A stretch of DNA of 64,000 bases from Acinetobacter bohemicus ANC 3994 (GTDB taxonomy: Bacteria; Pseudomonadota; Gammaproteobacteria; Pseudomonadales; Moraxellaceae): assembly GCF_000367925.1 (NCBI RefSeq), contig NZ_KB849167.1, positions 88,908 to 152,907 of the forward strand, written 5' to 3'. The translations under genes were made by a program, and so were the position numbers. Below are positions 1 through 8,571 of the stretch, piece after piece; position 1 is the stretch's first letter, and every line of letters starts with the position of its first letter. The notes beneath the pieces are model-generated. The model was not told the DNA's origin. It saw only the letters and a program-made list of their open reading frames with translations, and searched no databases.

Positions 1-989
1 CCATCTTGACCATCGGCACCGTCCGCGCCTTTTAGATACTTGATTAAGTCCTGTACTGTCGAGCCTACAGGTAATTCACCCGCTTCAATCAACACTTCAA
101 GCGCTGACTTTCCATCTGCTCCAGTAGCGCCTGTTCCACCAGTATCACCAGTAGCGCCCGTTGAACCCGTTCCACCTGTAGAGCCTGTTTCACCCGTCGC
201 ACCCACTTCCCCTGTAGTACCAGTAGGTCCTGTTTCACCTGTGGCACCAGTAGGTCCTGTTTCCCCAATAGAACCCGTTATATCTGCGGTAATTGTTTCT
301 TTGCCTGTATTGCCTGAGCCATCTGTAACTTCAACAGTGACTTCTTCTCCATCAATTAATGGTCGTGTTAAATCAATATCAACACTACCATCTTTAGTTA
401 CATTCCCTTCACCAATAACATGACCGTTTTGATCTTTAATGACAACTTTACCGTTTTCATTTGACTCGACACTAATTGTATCTTGATCTTTTTGGGTCAC
501 ATCAATGACTGGCGGCGTTGTATCAAGAATTGGTGAAGTCGTATTGTTCGCTTGATTATCATTATTGTTATCGTGGTCGCCAGCCCAAGCGACAATTCCT
601 GCAGCAGCTAATGGTATTGCTGCCCATAATAAAGGATTCGCTATACCATCAGAATATAATAAAAGTTCAACTTCCTCTAAATTGCTATAAACAATAGGGT
701 CTAAAAACACCCCTTGTTCATCTGTAAACCGAACCCAGAGCAACTCATTCTGATCAGAATGTAATACCAAGCTATGATCTGCTTTAAAAAAGCCATTTAA
801 GGTAATAACTTCGCCATTTTTTAAAACAATGACAGCATTATCATATTCTTTTCGTATCTCTAAAATGTCCTCTTTTGATAGGTTCAACCTGACGACTGTT
901 GGCGTGTTAGTAAGATTAATATTTTTTATATCTGCTGATAAGTTGCTTTCTATATGAGAAATCTTATCAATTAAGACATTTTCATTCAT
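1..989 (-). CDS. Bap/BapA-like giant surface adhesin, N-terminal part (partial)
   Basis: An open frame runs from ATG 989 (AGAGGG Shine-Dalgarno about 7 nt upstream) through at least 329 codons and off the left edge with no stop. Residues about 20-110 resemble the BapA prefix domain of Acinetobacter biofilm proteins (VVRLNLSKEDI, VIVLKNGEVITLNGFF, ELLWVRF). Residues about 113-135 are a hydrophobic stretch (NPLLWAAIPLAAAGIVAWAG), then an Asn/Asp-rich linker. An Ig-like segment starts near residue 155 (TPPVIDVTQKDQDTISV). From about residue 239 there are 18-19 Gly-x-y triplets, mostly G-x-T, then GKSALEVLIEAGELP and further G-A-D triplets at the edge. Such proteins are normally secreted by a type I system and promote biofilm. 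The domain calls are by eye; the rest of the protein is outside the window. Confidence 0.8.
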   Translation of the reverse strand, partial: MNENVLIDKISHIESNLSADIKNINLTNTPTVVRLNLSKEDILEIRKEYDNAVIVLKNGEVITLNGFFKADHSLVLHSDQNELLWVRFTDEQGVFLDPIVYSNLEEVELLLYSDGIANPLLWAAIPLAAAGIVAWAGDHDNNNDNQANNTTSPILDTTPPVIDVTQKDQDTISVESNENGKVVIKDQNGHVIGEGNVTKDGSVDIDLTRPLIDGEEVTVEVTDGSGNTGKETITADITGSIGETGPTGATGETGPTGTTGEVGATGETGSTGGTGSTGATGDTGGTGATGADGKSALEVLIEAGELPVGSTVQDLIKYLKGADGADGQD

Positions 990-1762
990 ACATCTACCCT
1001 CTTTTAAAAATTATTATTTAGAAATGTAGTTTTATTAAAATTAAAATGATTAACAGAAAACATACCATTTCAGTCAGGTTTTAAAACGGTTTTTAACAAT
1101 AATTTACATTTGTAAATTTTAAAAATAAGATATTGATTTTTATTATTAATTTAAAAAATAATCAGTTAAAATAAAATTTTAAATAACCAAATATTTTATT
1201 TTTATATCCAAAAGTAAAAAAAATTAGTCAAAATATTTACGATAAATTCCTTCTCATGCCACTTAAATTCGCTCTATTTATGCTCAATAGATTGCTCTTT
1301 AAATAAAAAGTTCGATGAGATTTTGAAAGAGAGTCATTTCATCATCTGACAAAGCACCCCATCAATTTTCGCCATAAATAATGACGGACTCATAGGAAGG
1401 GATCTAAACGATTGAAAAAAGAAAATGATCAAATAATGACTGAGGGTTCAATACAATAATTTCATCAAAAAATAGCCCGTATGCTTATTCCGCGTTTTAT
1501 ACAAAAACAGCTTAAAATCGGACAAAGCATTATTATTTTGCATAAGCTTGTCATTATTTATGCATTTCAAATGTTTAAAGATTAGTCACAATGTCGTCTT
1601 TTTAAAATAAAGCCCTCTTTTCAAGCATTCTACGACTGTGTATAACAATGGGCTGTTTAGGGAAAACTGATAAGCATAGGCAAAGAACGTCAAAACACGT
1701 TAGACTATGCAACAATCAATACAAGCAAAATGTCGTTTGAGACAAAAAGAAGGTGAAGATTG
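990..1762. other. Intergenic region, AT-rich, between adhesin and ribBA
   Basis: About 770 bases separate two divergent genes. The half nearest the adhesin is extremely AT-rich with A and T runs and probably holds its promoter. The half nearest ribBA is less extreme. I looked for an FMN riboswitch before ribBA and did not find its conserved core. No open reading frame or RNA gene is supported. Confidence 0.5.
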
Positions 1763-2878
1763 ATGCCGCTCAATACCGTTGAAGAGCTCGTAGCAGATAT
1801 CCGTGCAGGAAAAATGGTCATCCTGATGGATGATGAAGATCGTGAAAATGAAGGTGATTTAGTTATTGCTGCGACACATGTACGTCCAGAAGATATCAAC
1901 TTTATGATCACCCACGCACGTGGTTTAGTTTGCTTAACGCTTAGTCGCGACCGTTGTCAGCAACTGAATCTTCCTCTTATGGTCGATGCGAACGGCGCAC
2001 AGCATGGTACGAATTTCACGCTTTCTATTGAAGCAGCAGAAGGGATTTCAACAGGTATTTCACCTGCTGAGCGTGCACACACCATTCAAACAGCTGTTGC
2101 AGCGCATGCTAAACCTGCTGACATTGTTCAGCCGGGTCATATTTTCCCACTCATGGCACAACCCGGTGGCGTATTGCACCGTGCAGGTCATACCGAAGCT
2201 GGTTGTGACTTATCTCGTCTTGCAGGGCTTGAACCAGCCTCTGTGATTTGTGAAATCATTAATGAAGACGGCACCATGGCGCGTCGTCCAGACCTTGAAG
2301 TTTTCGCAGAAAAACATGGTTTGAAAATAGGGACAATTGCGGATTTAATTCATTACCGCATGACCAATGAACAAACGGTTGAACGTATTGATCAACAAAC
2401 CCTAGACACTGAATACGGTACTTTTGATTTGTACCGTTACCGTGAATTGGGTAATCCAGATATTCATTTGGCTTTAGTGAAAGGTCAGCCTGCTGAGGGC
2501 GTAACCACAGTTCGTGTACATGGCTTTAGCCCAGTTCGTGATTTATTGAAACTCAATAAACAAGATGGTGAACCCGCATGGAACTTAGACCGTGCATTAA
2601 AAGAAATTGCCAACAGTGATCGTGGTGTTTTGGTGTGGATTGGTCAACGCCATTTACAAGATTTAGGTCCTGCTTTAAGCAACTTAACGGCACCCAAACC
2701 AAGCAAATCAAATGCAGCACTTTCTCAGCAATATCAAACGATTGGTGTAGGTGCGCAAATTTTACGTGATTTAGGCGTAGAAAAGATGAAGCTGCTCAGC
2801 TCACCTTTACGCTTCAATGCCCTATCAGGCTTTAATTTAGAAGTGGTGGAATATATCACCGCAAATCAAACAACTTAA
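1763..2878 (+). CDS. ribBA: RibBA-type 3,4-dihydroxy-2-butanone-4-phosphate synthase with degenerate GTP cyclohydrolase II domain
   Basis: The N-terminal half (residues about 1-200) is a full DHBP synthase, which converts ribulose 5-phosphate to the four-carbon precursor of riboflavin: DDEDRENEGDLV, HARGLVCLTL, GTNFTLSIEA, and PGHIFPLMAQPGGVLHRAGHTEAGCDL are all present. The C-terminal half aligns in layout with GTP cyclohydrolase II but lacks the zinc-binding Cys cluster (G-S-L-R-C-D-C type), so it is probably not an active cyclohydrolase, as in RibBX proteins. ATG 1763 is preferred because GAAGGTG lies 7 nt upstream; a TTG at 1760 is the alternative. It heads the riboflavin operon. Confidence 0.9.
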   Translation: MPLNTVEELVADIRAGKMVILMDDEDRENEGDLVIAATHVRPEDINFMITHARGLVCLTLSRDRCQQLNLPLMVDANGAQHGTNFTLSIEAAEGISTGISPAERAHTIQTAVAAHAKPADIVQPGHIFPLMAQPGGVLHRAGHTEAGCDLSRLAGLEPASVICEIINEDGTMARRPDLEVFAEKHGLKIGTIADLIHYRMTNEQTVERIDQQTLDTEYGTFDLYRYRELGNPDIHLALVKGQPAEGVTTVRVHGFSPVRDLLKLNKQDGEPAWNLDRALKEIANSDRGVLVWIGQRHLQDLGPALSNLTAPKPSKSNAALSQQYQTIGVGAQILRDLGVEKMKLLSSPLRFNALSGFNLEVVEYITANQTT

Positions 2879-2896
2879 GAAATCATCGAGGTTGCT

Positions 2897-3367
2897 ATGG
2901 CAGTTCGCCGTATTGAAGGTATGTTACATCTCGCGAGCGAAGGCCGTTACGCGATTTTAGTGGGCCGTTTTAATAGCTTTGTTGTCGAACATCTATTAGA
3001 AGGTGCAATTGATACATTGAAACGTCATGGTGTATCAGAGGATAATATTACTGTTGTTCACGCGCCTGGCGCATGGGAACTTCCTGTGGTTGCAAAAAAA
3101 CTTGCCGCTTCAGATCGTTTTGATGCGATCATTGCACTTGGTGCTGTGATTCGTGGCAGCACACCGCACTTTGATTTTGTTGCTGGTGAATGTGCTAAAG
3201 GTTTAGGCGTTGTTGGTCTAGATACTGGCTTACCAGTGATTAACGGTGTACTCACTACGGATAGTATTGAACAAGCGATTGAACGCTCTGGTACAAAAGC
3301 AGGTAATAAAGGTGGCGAAGCTGCCCTTACTGCAATTGAAATGGTTAACTTGTTAAAGGCTATTTAA
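2897..3367 (+). CDS. ribE: 6,7-dimethyl-8-ribityllumazine synthase
   Basis: This 156-residue protein condenses the DHBP made by RibBA with the pyrimidine intermediate to form lumazine, the last precursor of riboflavin. The family signatures are visible: GRFNSFVVEHLLEGA near the N-terminus, VVHAPGAWELPV, and the substrate loop GAVIRGSTPHFDFVAGECAKGL. A GAGG ribosome-binding site sits before ATG 2897, 18 nt after ribBA, so the two are co-transcribed. The enzyme normally forms 60-subunit or pentameric shells; nothing in the sequence is unusual. It is also called RibH in other organisms. Confidence 0.96.
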   Translation: MAVRRIEGMLHLASEGRYAILVGRFNSFVVEHLLEGAIDTLKRHGVSEDNITVVHAPGAWELPVVAKKLAASDRFDAIIALGAVIRGSTPHFDFVAGECAKGLGVVGLDTGLPVINGVLTTDSIEQAIERSGTKAGNKGGEAALTAIEMVNLLKAI

Positions 3368-3370
3368 AGC

Positions 3371-3820
3371 ATGTCGCAAACACTTCAAGCTACTTATGCA
3401 GCGAAACGTAAAGCACGTCGCTTTGCTGTACAAGGAATTTATGAATGGCAGATGAGCCACAATCCGGTCCATGAAATTGAAGCACGCACGCGTGTGGAAA
3501 ATGCCATGCACAAAGTGGATCTCGGCTATTATCATGAATTGTTAACTCAAGTGGTTGCCAATCATGAAGCATTGGATGCGCTCCTCATCCCTGTGCTTGA
3601 CCGTGAACTTAATGCCTTAGATGGTGTTGAGCTGGCGGCACTTCGTCTAGGCGCATATGAACTCAAGGATCATCTTGAAATTCCATATCGCGTTGTTTTA
3701 GATGAATCGATTGAGCTTGCTAAACACTTTGGTGGTGCTGACAGCCATAAATACATCAATGGTGTATTAGACCGTTTAGCAACCAGCTTACGTGCAGCAG
3801 AAAAGCAACAAGCCGACTAA
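3371..3820 (+). CDS. nusB: Transcription antitermination factor NusB
   Basis: This 149-residue all-helical protein starts 3 nt after the ribE stop. NusB binds boxA RNA with NusE (S10) and promotes antitermination of rRNA operons. The sequence shows the basic N-terminal RRKARRFAVQGIYEWQMS-like helix and the conserved C-terminal YRVVLDESIELAKHFGG...YINGVLDRLA block. Position between the riboflavin genes and thiL is the common gammaproteobacterial order. Length and motifs are normal. Confidence 0.96.
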   Translation: MSQTLQATYAAKRKARRFAVQGIYEWQMSHNPVHEIEARTRVENAMHKVDLGYYHELLTQVVANHEALDALLIPVLDRELNALDGVELAALRLGAYELKDHLEIPYRVVLDESIELAKHFGGADSHKYINGVLDRLATSLRAAEKQQAD

Positions 3821-3840
3821 TTTTTCAGTAGATTTGTTGT

Positions 3841-4773
3841 ATGGCTGAGTTTTCCATCATTGACACTTATTTCAATCGACAGACTGTTACATCTAAAGAT
3901 GGCAACACTGTCGACTTAGGTGTCGGTGATGACTCAGCCCTGCTCACTCCCCCACCCAACCAACAATTGGTCATCTGTGCCGATACTTTGGTTGCGGGTC
4001 GACATTTCCCTTTAGACACCTCTCCCCATGCCATTGGCTGGAAATCTGTTGCCGTCAATTTATCCGATATTGCCGCAATGGGTGCCAAACCGCATAGCAT
4101 TTTGCTGGCCTTGAGCTTACCCCAAATTGATCATGACTGGCTCAAAGGCTTTAGTCAGGGTTTATATGAGTGTTGCGATCAATTTGGGGTCAGTTTAATT
4201 GGTGGTGATACCACGCAAAGTCCACATCTCACCCTTTCGGTGACCGCACTGGGCTGGATTGAAACAGGTCAAGCAGTAACGCGTTCAGGCGCGCAAATCG
4301 GTGATTATATTTGTGTCAGTGGTCATGTTGGTGATGCTGCTTTTGCTTTACAGCACCTTGGTCATGCACTGCAAAAACGTTTGGATTATCCGACACCGCG
4401 TTGTCAACTCGGACAACAGCTGAAAGGCTTAGCCTCAGGCATGATTGATGTATCGGATGGTTTAGCCCAAGATTTAGGTCATATTCTCAAAGCATCCGAT
4501 GTCGGTGCTCAAATTCAATTGGATCAACTTCCAATCAGCGAAGCACTTCGTATTTTACCTCAAGAAAAACAATGGCATCACGCTTTGGCGGGTGGCGATG
4601 ATTATGAATTATGTTTTACAATCAGTGCACAAAATTATCATCGACTTTTGCAACAACAATTAGATATTAATATTACGATGATTGGACAAATTACCAAACA
4701 AAAGGGATTAACTTTTGAGCTGGATGGTGCACACTATCCACTGCAATTTCATGGATACCAACACTTTGCATAA
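3841..4773 (+). CDS. thiL: Thiamine-monophosphate kinase
   Basis: ThiL phosphorylates thiamine monophosphate to the coenzyme thiamine diphosphate with ATP. The 310-residue protein has the PurM/ThiL-type signature: N-terminal GVGDDSALL, VAGRHFPLDTSPHAIGWKSVAVNLSDIAAMGA, LIGGDTTQSPHLTLSVTALG, and the C-terminal IDVSDGLAQDLGHI and AGGDDYELCF, the conserved Asp residues being metal and ATP ligands. It follows nusB by 20 nt and its 3' end overlaps the likely pgpA start, so the genes are probably translated as one operon. Confidence 0.95.
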   Translation: MAEFSIIDTYFNRQTVTSKDGNTVDLGVGDDSALLTPPPNQQLVICADTLVAGRHFPLDTSPHAIGWKSVAVNLSDIAAMGAKPHSILLALSLPQIDHDWLKGFSQGLYECCDQFGVSLIGGDTTQSPHLTLSVTALGWIETGQAVTRSGAQIGDYICVSGHVGDAAFALQHLGHALQKRLDYPTPRCQLGQQLKGLASGMIDVSDGLAQDLGHILKASDVGAQIQLDQLPISEALRILPQEKQWHHALAGGDDYELCFTISAQNYHRLLQQQLDINITMIGQITKQKGLTFELDGAHYPLQFHGYQHFA

Positions 4774-5278
4774 ACCCGCAATCAATTTTAAAAACATGTC
4801 TTGGTTCAACCGCTGTATCGTGTTTTGCGGTGTTGGATTTGGCTCTGGACTGCTTCCAAAAGCACCAGGCACCTTTGGTTCTGCTTTCGCATTGTTGTTT
4901 ATTCCCATTTGGCTGACATTGGGGTTTTTGAACGCCACATTAGCTATAATCCTCATGTCTGTTGTTGGCATCTATATTTGCGGGCAAACTGCGAAAGTGA
5001 TGGGGGTTCATGATGATGGGCGTATTGTTTGGGATGAGTTTGCTGGACAATCGATTACCTTTTTACCGCTCATTTATTTAGGGGCAATGAACTGGTATTG
5101 GGTCTTGATTGGATTTGCTTTATTTCGTTTGTTTGATGTATGGAAACCTTGGCCTATCAGCGTGATTGATCGTCAAGTTGCTGGTGGTTTCGGCATTATG
5201 CTGGATGATATTATCGCTGGCATTTGGGCCGCTCTCTGCATCTGCATTTATTTATATTTTGTGATTGGCTTAAGCTAA
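4751..5278 (+). CDS. pgpA: Phosphatidylglycerophosphatase A
   Basis: PgpA dephosphorylates phosphatidylglycerophosphate to phosphatidylglycerol at the inner membrane. The protein shows GSGLLPKAPGTFGSAFAL near the N-terminus, DDGRIVWDEFAGQ in the middle, FALFRLFDVWKPWPI, and hydrophobic segments, ending with GFGIMLDDIIAGIWA. The open frame extends upstream to a TTG at 4715, but ATG 4751 gives the usual length (175 residues) and overlaps the end of thiL by 23 nt, which suggests translational coupling. Confidence 0.92.
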   Translation: MDTNTLHKPAINFKNMSWFNRCIVFCGVGFGSGLLPKAPGTFGSAFALLFIPIWLTLGFLNATLAIILMSVVGIYICGQTAKVMGVHDDGRIVWDEFAGQSITFLPLIYLGAMNWYWVLIGFALFRLFDVWKPWPISVIDRQVAGGFGIMLDDIIAGIWAALCICIYLYFVIGLS

Positions 5279-5295
5279 AACTTGTAGGATTGCAT

Positions 5296-6660
5296 ATGTC
5301 TACTAACGTTATTATTCTTGCTGCAGGTAAAGGAACACGTATGCGTTCAACTTTACCGAAAGTATTACAACCGCTTGCAGGACGTCCTTTATTGGGACAT
5401 GTGATTGAAACTGCAAAAAAACTCAATGCCGCAAATATTATTACCATCTATGGTCATGGTGGAAATCTGGTTCAACAAGCCTTCGCCCAAGAAAATATAG
5501 AATGGGTTGAACAAGCCGAACAACTCGGTACAGGTCATGCAGTGAAAGTGACTTTGCCCGTGTTACCTACGGACGGCGTATCGCTGATCCTCTCGGGTGA
5601 CGTGCCGTGTATTACTGAGGCGACCTTAAAAAAACTACTACAAGCATCCGTAGAAACGGGGATTGGTATTGTCACCCTGACAATGGATGACGCCACAGGT
5701 TATGGCCGTATTGTGCGTAAAAATGGTGAAATTCAAGCCATTGTTGAACATAAAGATGCCAACGATGAACAACGAAAAATTAAAGAATTTAATACCGGTA
5801 TTTACTGCGTCAATAATGCCAAATTGCATGAATGGTTACCCAAACTTTCCAATGAAAATGCGCAAGGTGAATATTACCTAACGGACATTATTGCCATGGC
5901 AATTGCCGATGGTTTAAGCGTCGCTTCGGTTGAACCGGAATTGGCTTTTGAAGTTGAAGGCGTCAATGACCGCGTGCAACTGGCAACATTGGAACGTGAA
6001 TTCCAAAACCACCAAGCCAAAAAACTGATGCAGCAAGGGGTACATTTAATGGATCCTGCACGTTTTGATTTACGTGGTCAGTTAAGCGCCGGTCAAGATG
6101 TGCGTATTGACATCAACGTGATCATTGAAGGTGATTGTGAATTTGGTGATCAGGTCGAAATTGGTGCTGGTTGCGTGATTAAAAATACTAAAATTGCAGC
6201 AGGCACAAAAGTGCAACCGTATAGCATTTTCGATAATGCTGTTGTCGGTGAAAATGCCCAAATTGGACCATTTTCACGTTTACGCCCGGGTGCTAAACTT
6301 GCTAATGACGTGCATATTGGTAACTTCGTTGAAGTAAAAAACTCCAGTATTGGTCTAGGCTCTAAAGCCAATCACTTCACTTATTTAGGTGATGCTGAAG
6401 TCGGTGCAGGTTCAAATATTGGTGCAGGTACGATTACCTGTAACTACGACGGTGCGAATAAATTTAAAACCATTATTGGCGACTCGGCTTTTATCGGTTC
6501 AAATAGTTCGCTGGTTGCTCCAGTTAATATTGGCAATGGTGCAACGGTTGGTGCCGGATCGGTAATTACCCGTGATGTTGCAGAAAATAGTTTAGCTTTC
6601 GAGCGTTCAAAACAAGTGGCCAAAGAAAACTATCAACGCCCCGAAAAAGTGAAAAAATAA
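5296..6660 (+). CDS. glmU: Bifunctional UDP-GlcNAc pyrophosphorylase / glucosamine-1-phosphate acetyltransferase
   Basis: GlmU acetylates GlcN-1-P and then transfers UMP to give UDP-GlcNAc. The N-terminal uridyltransferase has the LAAGKGTRMRSTLPKVLQPLAGRPL loop, GTGHAV and LSGDVPC; the C-terminal left-handed beta-helix has many hexapeptide repeats and the acetyltransferase block RLRPGAKL...GNFVEVK...NHFTYLGDAEVG. The frame extends upstream to 5224, but ATG 5296 gives the normal 454 residues and follows a GTAGGA-like site. With glmS just downstream it supplies the UDP-GlcNAc that feeds peptidoglycan, LOS and the adjacent capsule locus. Confidence 0.96.
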   Translation: MSTNVIILAAGKGTRMRSTLPKVLQPLAGRPLLGHVIETAKKLNAANIITIYGHGGNLVQQAFAQENIEWVEQAEQLGTGHAVKVTLPVLPTDGVSLILSGDVPCITEATLKKLLQASVETGIGIVTLTMDDATGYGRIVRKNGEIQAIVEHKDANDEQRKIKEFNTGIYCVNNAKLHEWLPKLSNENAQGEYYLTDIIAMAIADGLSVASVEPELAFEVEGVNDRVQLATLEREFQNHQAKKLMQQGVHLMDPARFDLRGQLSAGQDVRIDINVIIEGDCEFGDQVEIGAGCVIKNTKIAAGTKVQPYSIFDNAVVGENAQIGPFSRLRPGAKLANDVHIGNFVEVKNSSIGLGSKANHFTYLGDAEVGAGSNIGAGTITCNYDGANKFKTIIGDSAFIGSNSSLVAPVNIGNGATVGAGSVITRDVAENSLAFERSKQVAKENYQRPEKVKK

Positions 6661-6672
6661 GAGGATTTAAAT

Positions 6673-8511
6673 ATGTGCGGAATTGTTGGTGGCGTTGCTG
6701 AACGTAATATTATCAATATTTTAATTGAAGGTCTTAAACGCCTTGAATACCGTGGCTATGATTCAGCAGGGGTTGCGCTGATTAATCAAGGCCAAGTTTT
6801 ACGCGAACGTCGTGTCGGTAAAGTGGTTAATTTAGAACAAGCCGTCAATGAAGCAAATATCGAAGGTTCATTAGGCATTGCCCATACCCGTTGGGCAACG
6901 CATGGCAAACCGACTGAAAATAACGCCCATCCGCATATTTCCGGTACAGTTGCAGTGGTGCATAACGGTATCATTGAGAACTATCAAGAACTTAAAGATG
7001 AGCTTGAAGCCCTCGGTTATGTCTTCACCTCGCAAACAGATACCGAAGTGGTTGCGCATTTAATCAATGATGCCCTGAAATCGACTTCTAGTCTTTTAAG
7101 CGCAGTGCAACAAGTCGTGCCACAACTCAAAGGGGCTTATGCGCTCGGAATCGTGCATACAGATCATCCTGATGAATTGATCACAGTGCGTGAAGGCTCG
7201 CCGCTGGTGATTGGTGTTGGTATTGGCGAAAACTTTATTAGCTCGGATCAATTGGCTTTGCTGCCGATCACGAATCGTTTTATTTACCTTGAAGAAGGTG
7301 ATATCGCACGCTTAACCCGTAGCAGCATTGAAGTCTTTGTTGAAGGTCAATTGGTTGAGCGTCCCGTGAAAGAATTAGATGCAACCGTGAGCACGGTGTC
7401 TAAAGGTGAATATAAACATTACATGCTCAAAGAAATTTATGAGCAACCCGAAGCCATTCAACAAACCATTTCCCAAGCGCTCAATAGCAATGCATTACGT
7501 GCCGATTTCTTAGCCGAAGCGGTTGCCGATTTTGAAAGCATTCAACAAATACAAATCATTGCCTGTGGTACCAGCTACCATGCAGGCATGATTGCAAAAT
7601 ATTGGTTTGAACAACTGATTGATTTACCTTGTCAGGTGGAAATTGCCAGTGAATTCCGCTATCGCACACCAGTCATTGTCAATCACACGCTGTATGTGTG
7701 TATTTCTCAATCAGGTGAAACCGCCGATACTTTAGCCGCGCTACGTGATACGCAAAAACGTGCATTGGCAAAAAATTTAGACATTGTCACCATGACTATT
7801 TGTAATGTGGCAACCTCTTCAATGGTGCGTGAAACCAAGCATAGTTTACTGACTTTGGCAGGACCTGAAATTGGGGTGGCTTCAACCAAAGCTTTCACCA
7901 CGCAACTTGCCGCACTGATGCTGTTGGTTTTAAAAATTGGTCAAGTCAAGCAAAGTATTGCTGCTGAACAAATGACAAAAATCATTACTGATCTATGGCA
8001 TACACCGAAAGTTATTTTAGATACCTTGCAGCAAAATAAAGATATTTTACGTTTATCTGAATTGTTTGTTGAAAAACAACACTGCCTATTCCTTGGCCGT
8101 GGCACCGAATTCCCGATTGCACTTGAAGGTGCATTAAAGCTGAAAGAAATTTCTTATATTCATGCAGAAGGCTATGCAGCAGGCGAACTGAAACATGGCC
8201 CGCTTGCACTGGTCGATAATGACATGCCTGTGGTAATTCTTGCACCGCAAGATGACATGCTGGATAAGCTGAAATCGAATATGGAAGAAGTCCAAGCCCG
8301 AGGCGGAGAGTTGTTTGTCTTTGCCGATGAGAACAGCGGTATTAAAGGCAAAGACCGTCAACACGTGGTCCATGTTCCGAGTATCAATCCAATTCTTGCG
8401 CCAATTGTTTACAGCATCCCAGTGCAATTACTGTCTTACCATGTCGCTGTACTTCGTGGTACCGATGTTGACCAGCCACGTAATCTGGCAAAATCAGTCA
8501 CTGTAGAATAA
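6673..8511 (+). CDS. glmS: Glutamine-fructose-6-phosphate aminotransferase (isomerizing)
   Basis: GlmS makes glucosamine 6-phosphate from fructose 6-phosphate and glutamine, the first step to UDP-GlcNAc. The 612-residue protein starts MCGIVGG, so Cys2 becomes the glutaminase nucleophile after Met removal; THGKPTENNAHPH and the two SIS sugar-isomerase domains (CGTSYHAG, SQSGETADTLAAL, LGRGTEFPIALEGALKLKEISYIHAEGYAAGELKHGP) follow. The C-terminus DQPRNLAKSVTVE is the conserved tail whose coding sequence is the Tn7 TnsD target in many bacteria. It is 12 nt after glmU. No ribozyme is seen upstream, as expected for Gram-negatives. Confidence 0.97.
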   Translation: MCGIVGGVAERNIINILIEGLKRLEYRGYDSAGVALINQGQVLRERRVGKVVNLEQAVNEANIEGSLGIAHTRWATHGKPTENNAHPHISGTVAVVHNGIIENYQELKDELEALGYVFTSQTDTEVVAHLINDALKSTSSLLSAVQQVVPQLKGAYALGIVHTDHPDELITVREGSPLVIGVGIGENFISSDQLALLPITNRFIYLEEGDIARLTRSSIEVFVEGQLVERPVKELDATVSTVSKGEYKHYMLKEIYEQPEAIQQTISQALNSNALRADFLAEAVADFESIQQIQIIACGTSYHAGMIAKYWFEQLIDLPCQVEIASEFRYRTPVIVNHTLYVCISQSGETADTLAALRDTQKRALAKNLDIVTMTICNVATSSMVRETKHSLLTLAGPEIGVASTKAFTTQLAALMLLVLKIGQVKQSIAAEQMTKIITDLWHTPKVILDTLQQNKDILRLSELFVEKQHCLFLGRGTEFPIALEGALKLKEISYIHAEGYAAGELKHGPLALVDNDMPVVILAPQDDMLDKLKSNMEEVQARGGELFVFADENSGIKGKDRQHVVHVPSINPILAPIVYSIPVQLLSYHVAVLRGTDVDQPRNLAKSVTVE

Positions 8512-8520
8512 CTTCAGATC

Positions 8521-8547
8521 AAAAGGCCAGTTTAAACTGGCCTTTTT
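8521..8547 (+). terminator. Rho-independent terminator after glmS
   Basis: A perfect hairpin, AAAAGGCCAGTTT paired with AAACTGGCCTTTTT, begins 9 nt after the glmS stop and ends in a T run. It closes the glmU-glmS operon just before pgm. Confidence 0.9.
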
Positions 8548-8571
8548 CTTCTGTCTCAATGAGAAAAAGTC

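Noticed and set aside
40..423. Plus-strand Pro-rich open frame of 127 codons
   Set aside because: It is the antisense shadow of the Gly-x-Thr coding repeats of the minus-strand adhesin.
1600..1762. Possible FMN riboswitch before ribBA
   Set aside because: The conserved RFN core sequences are not present.
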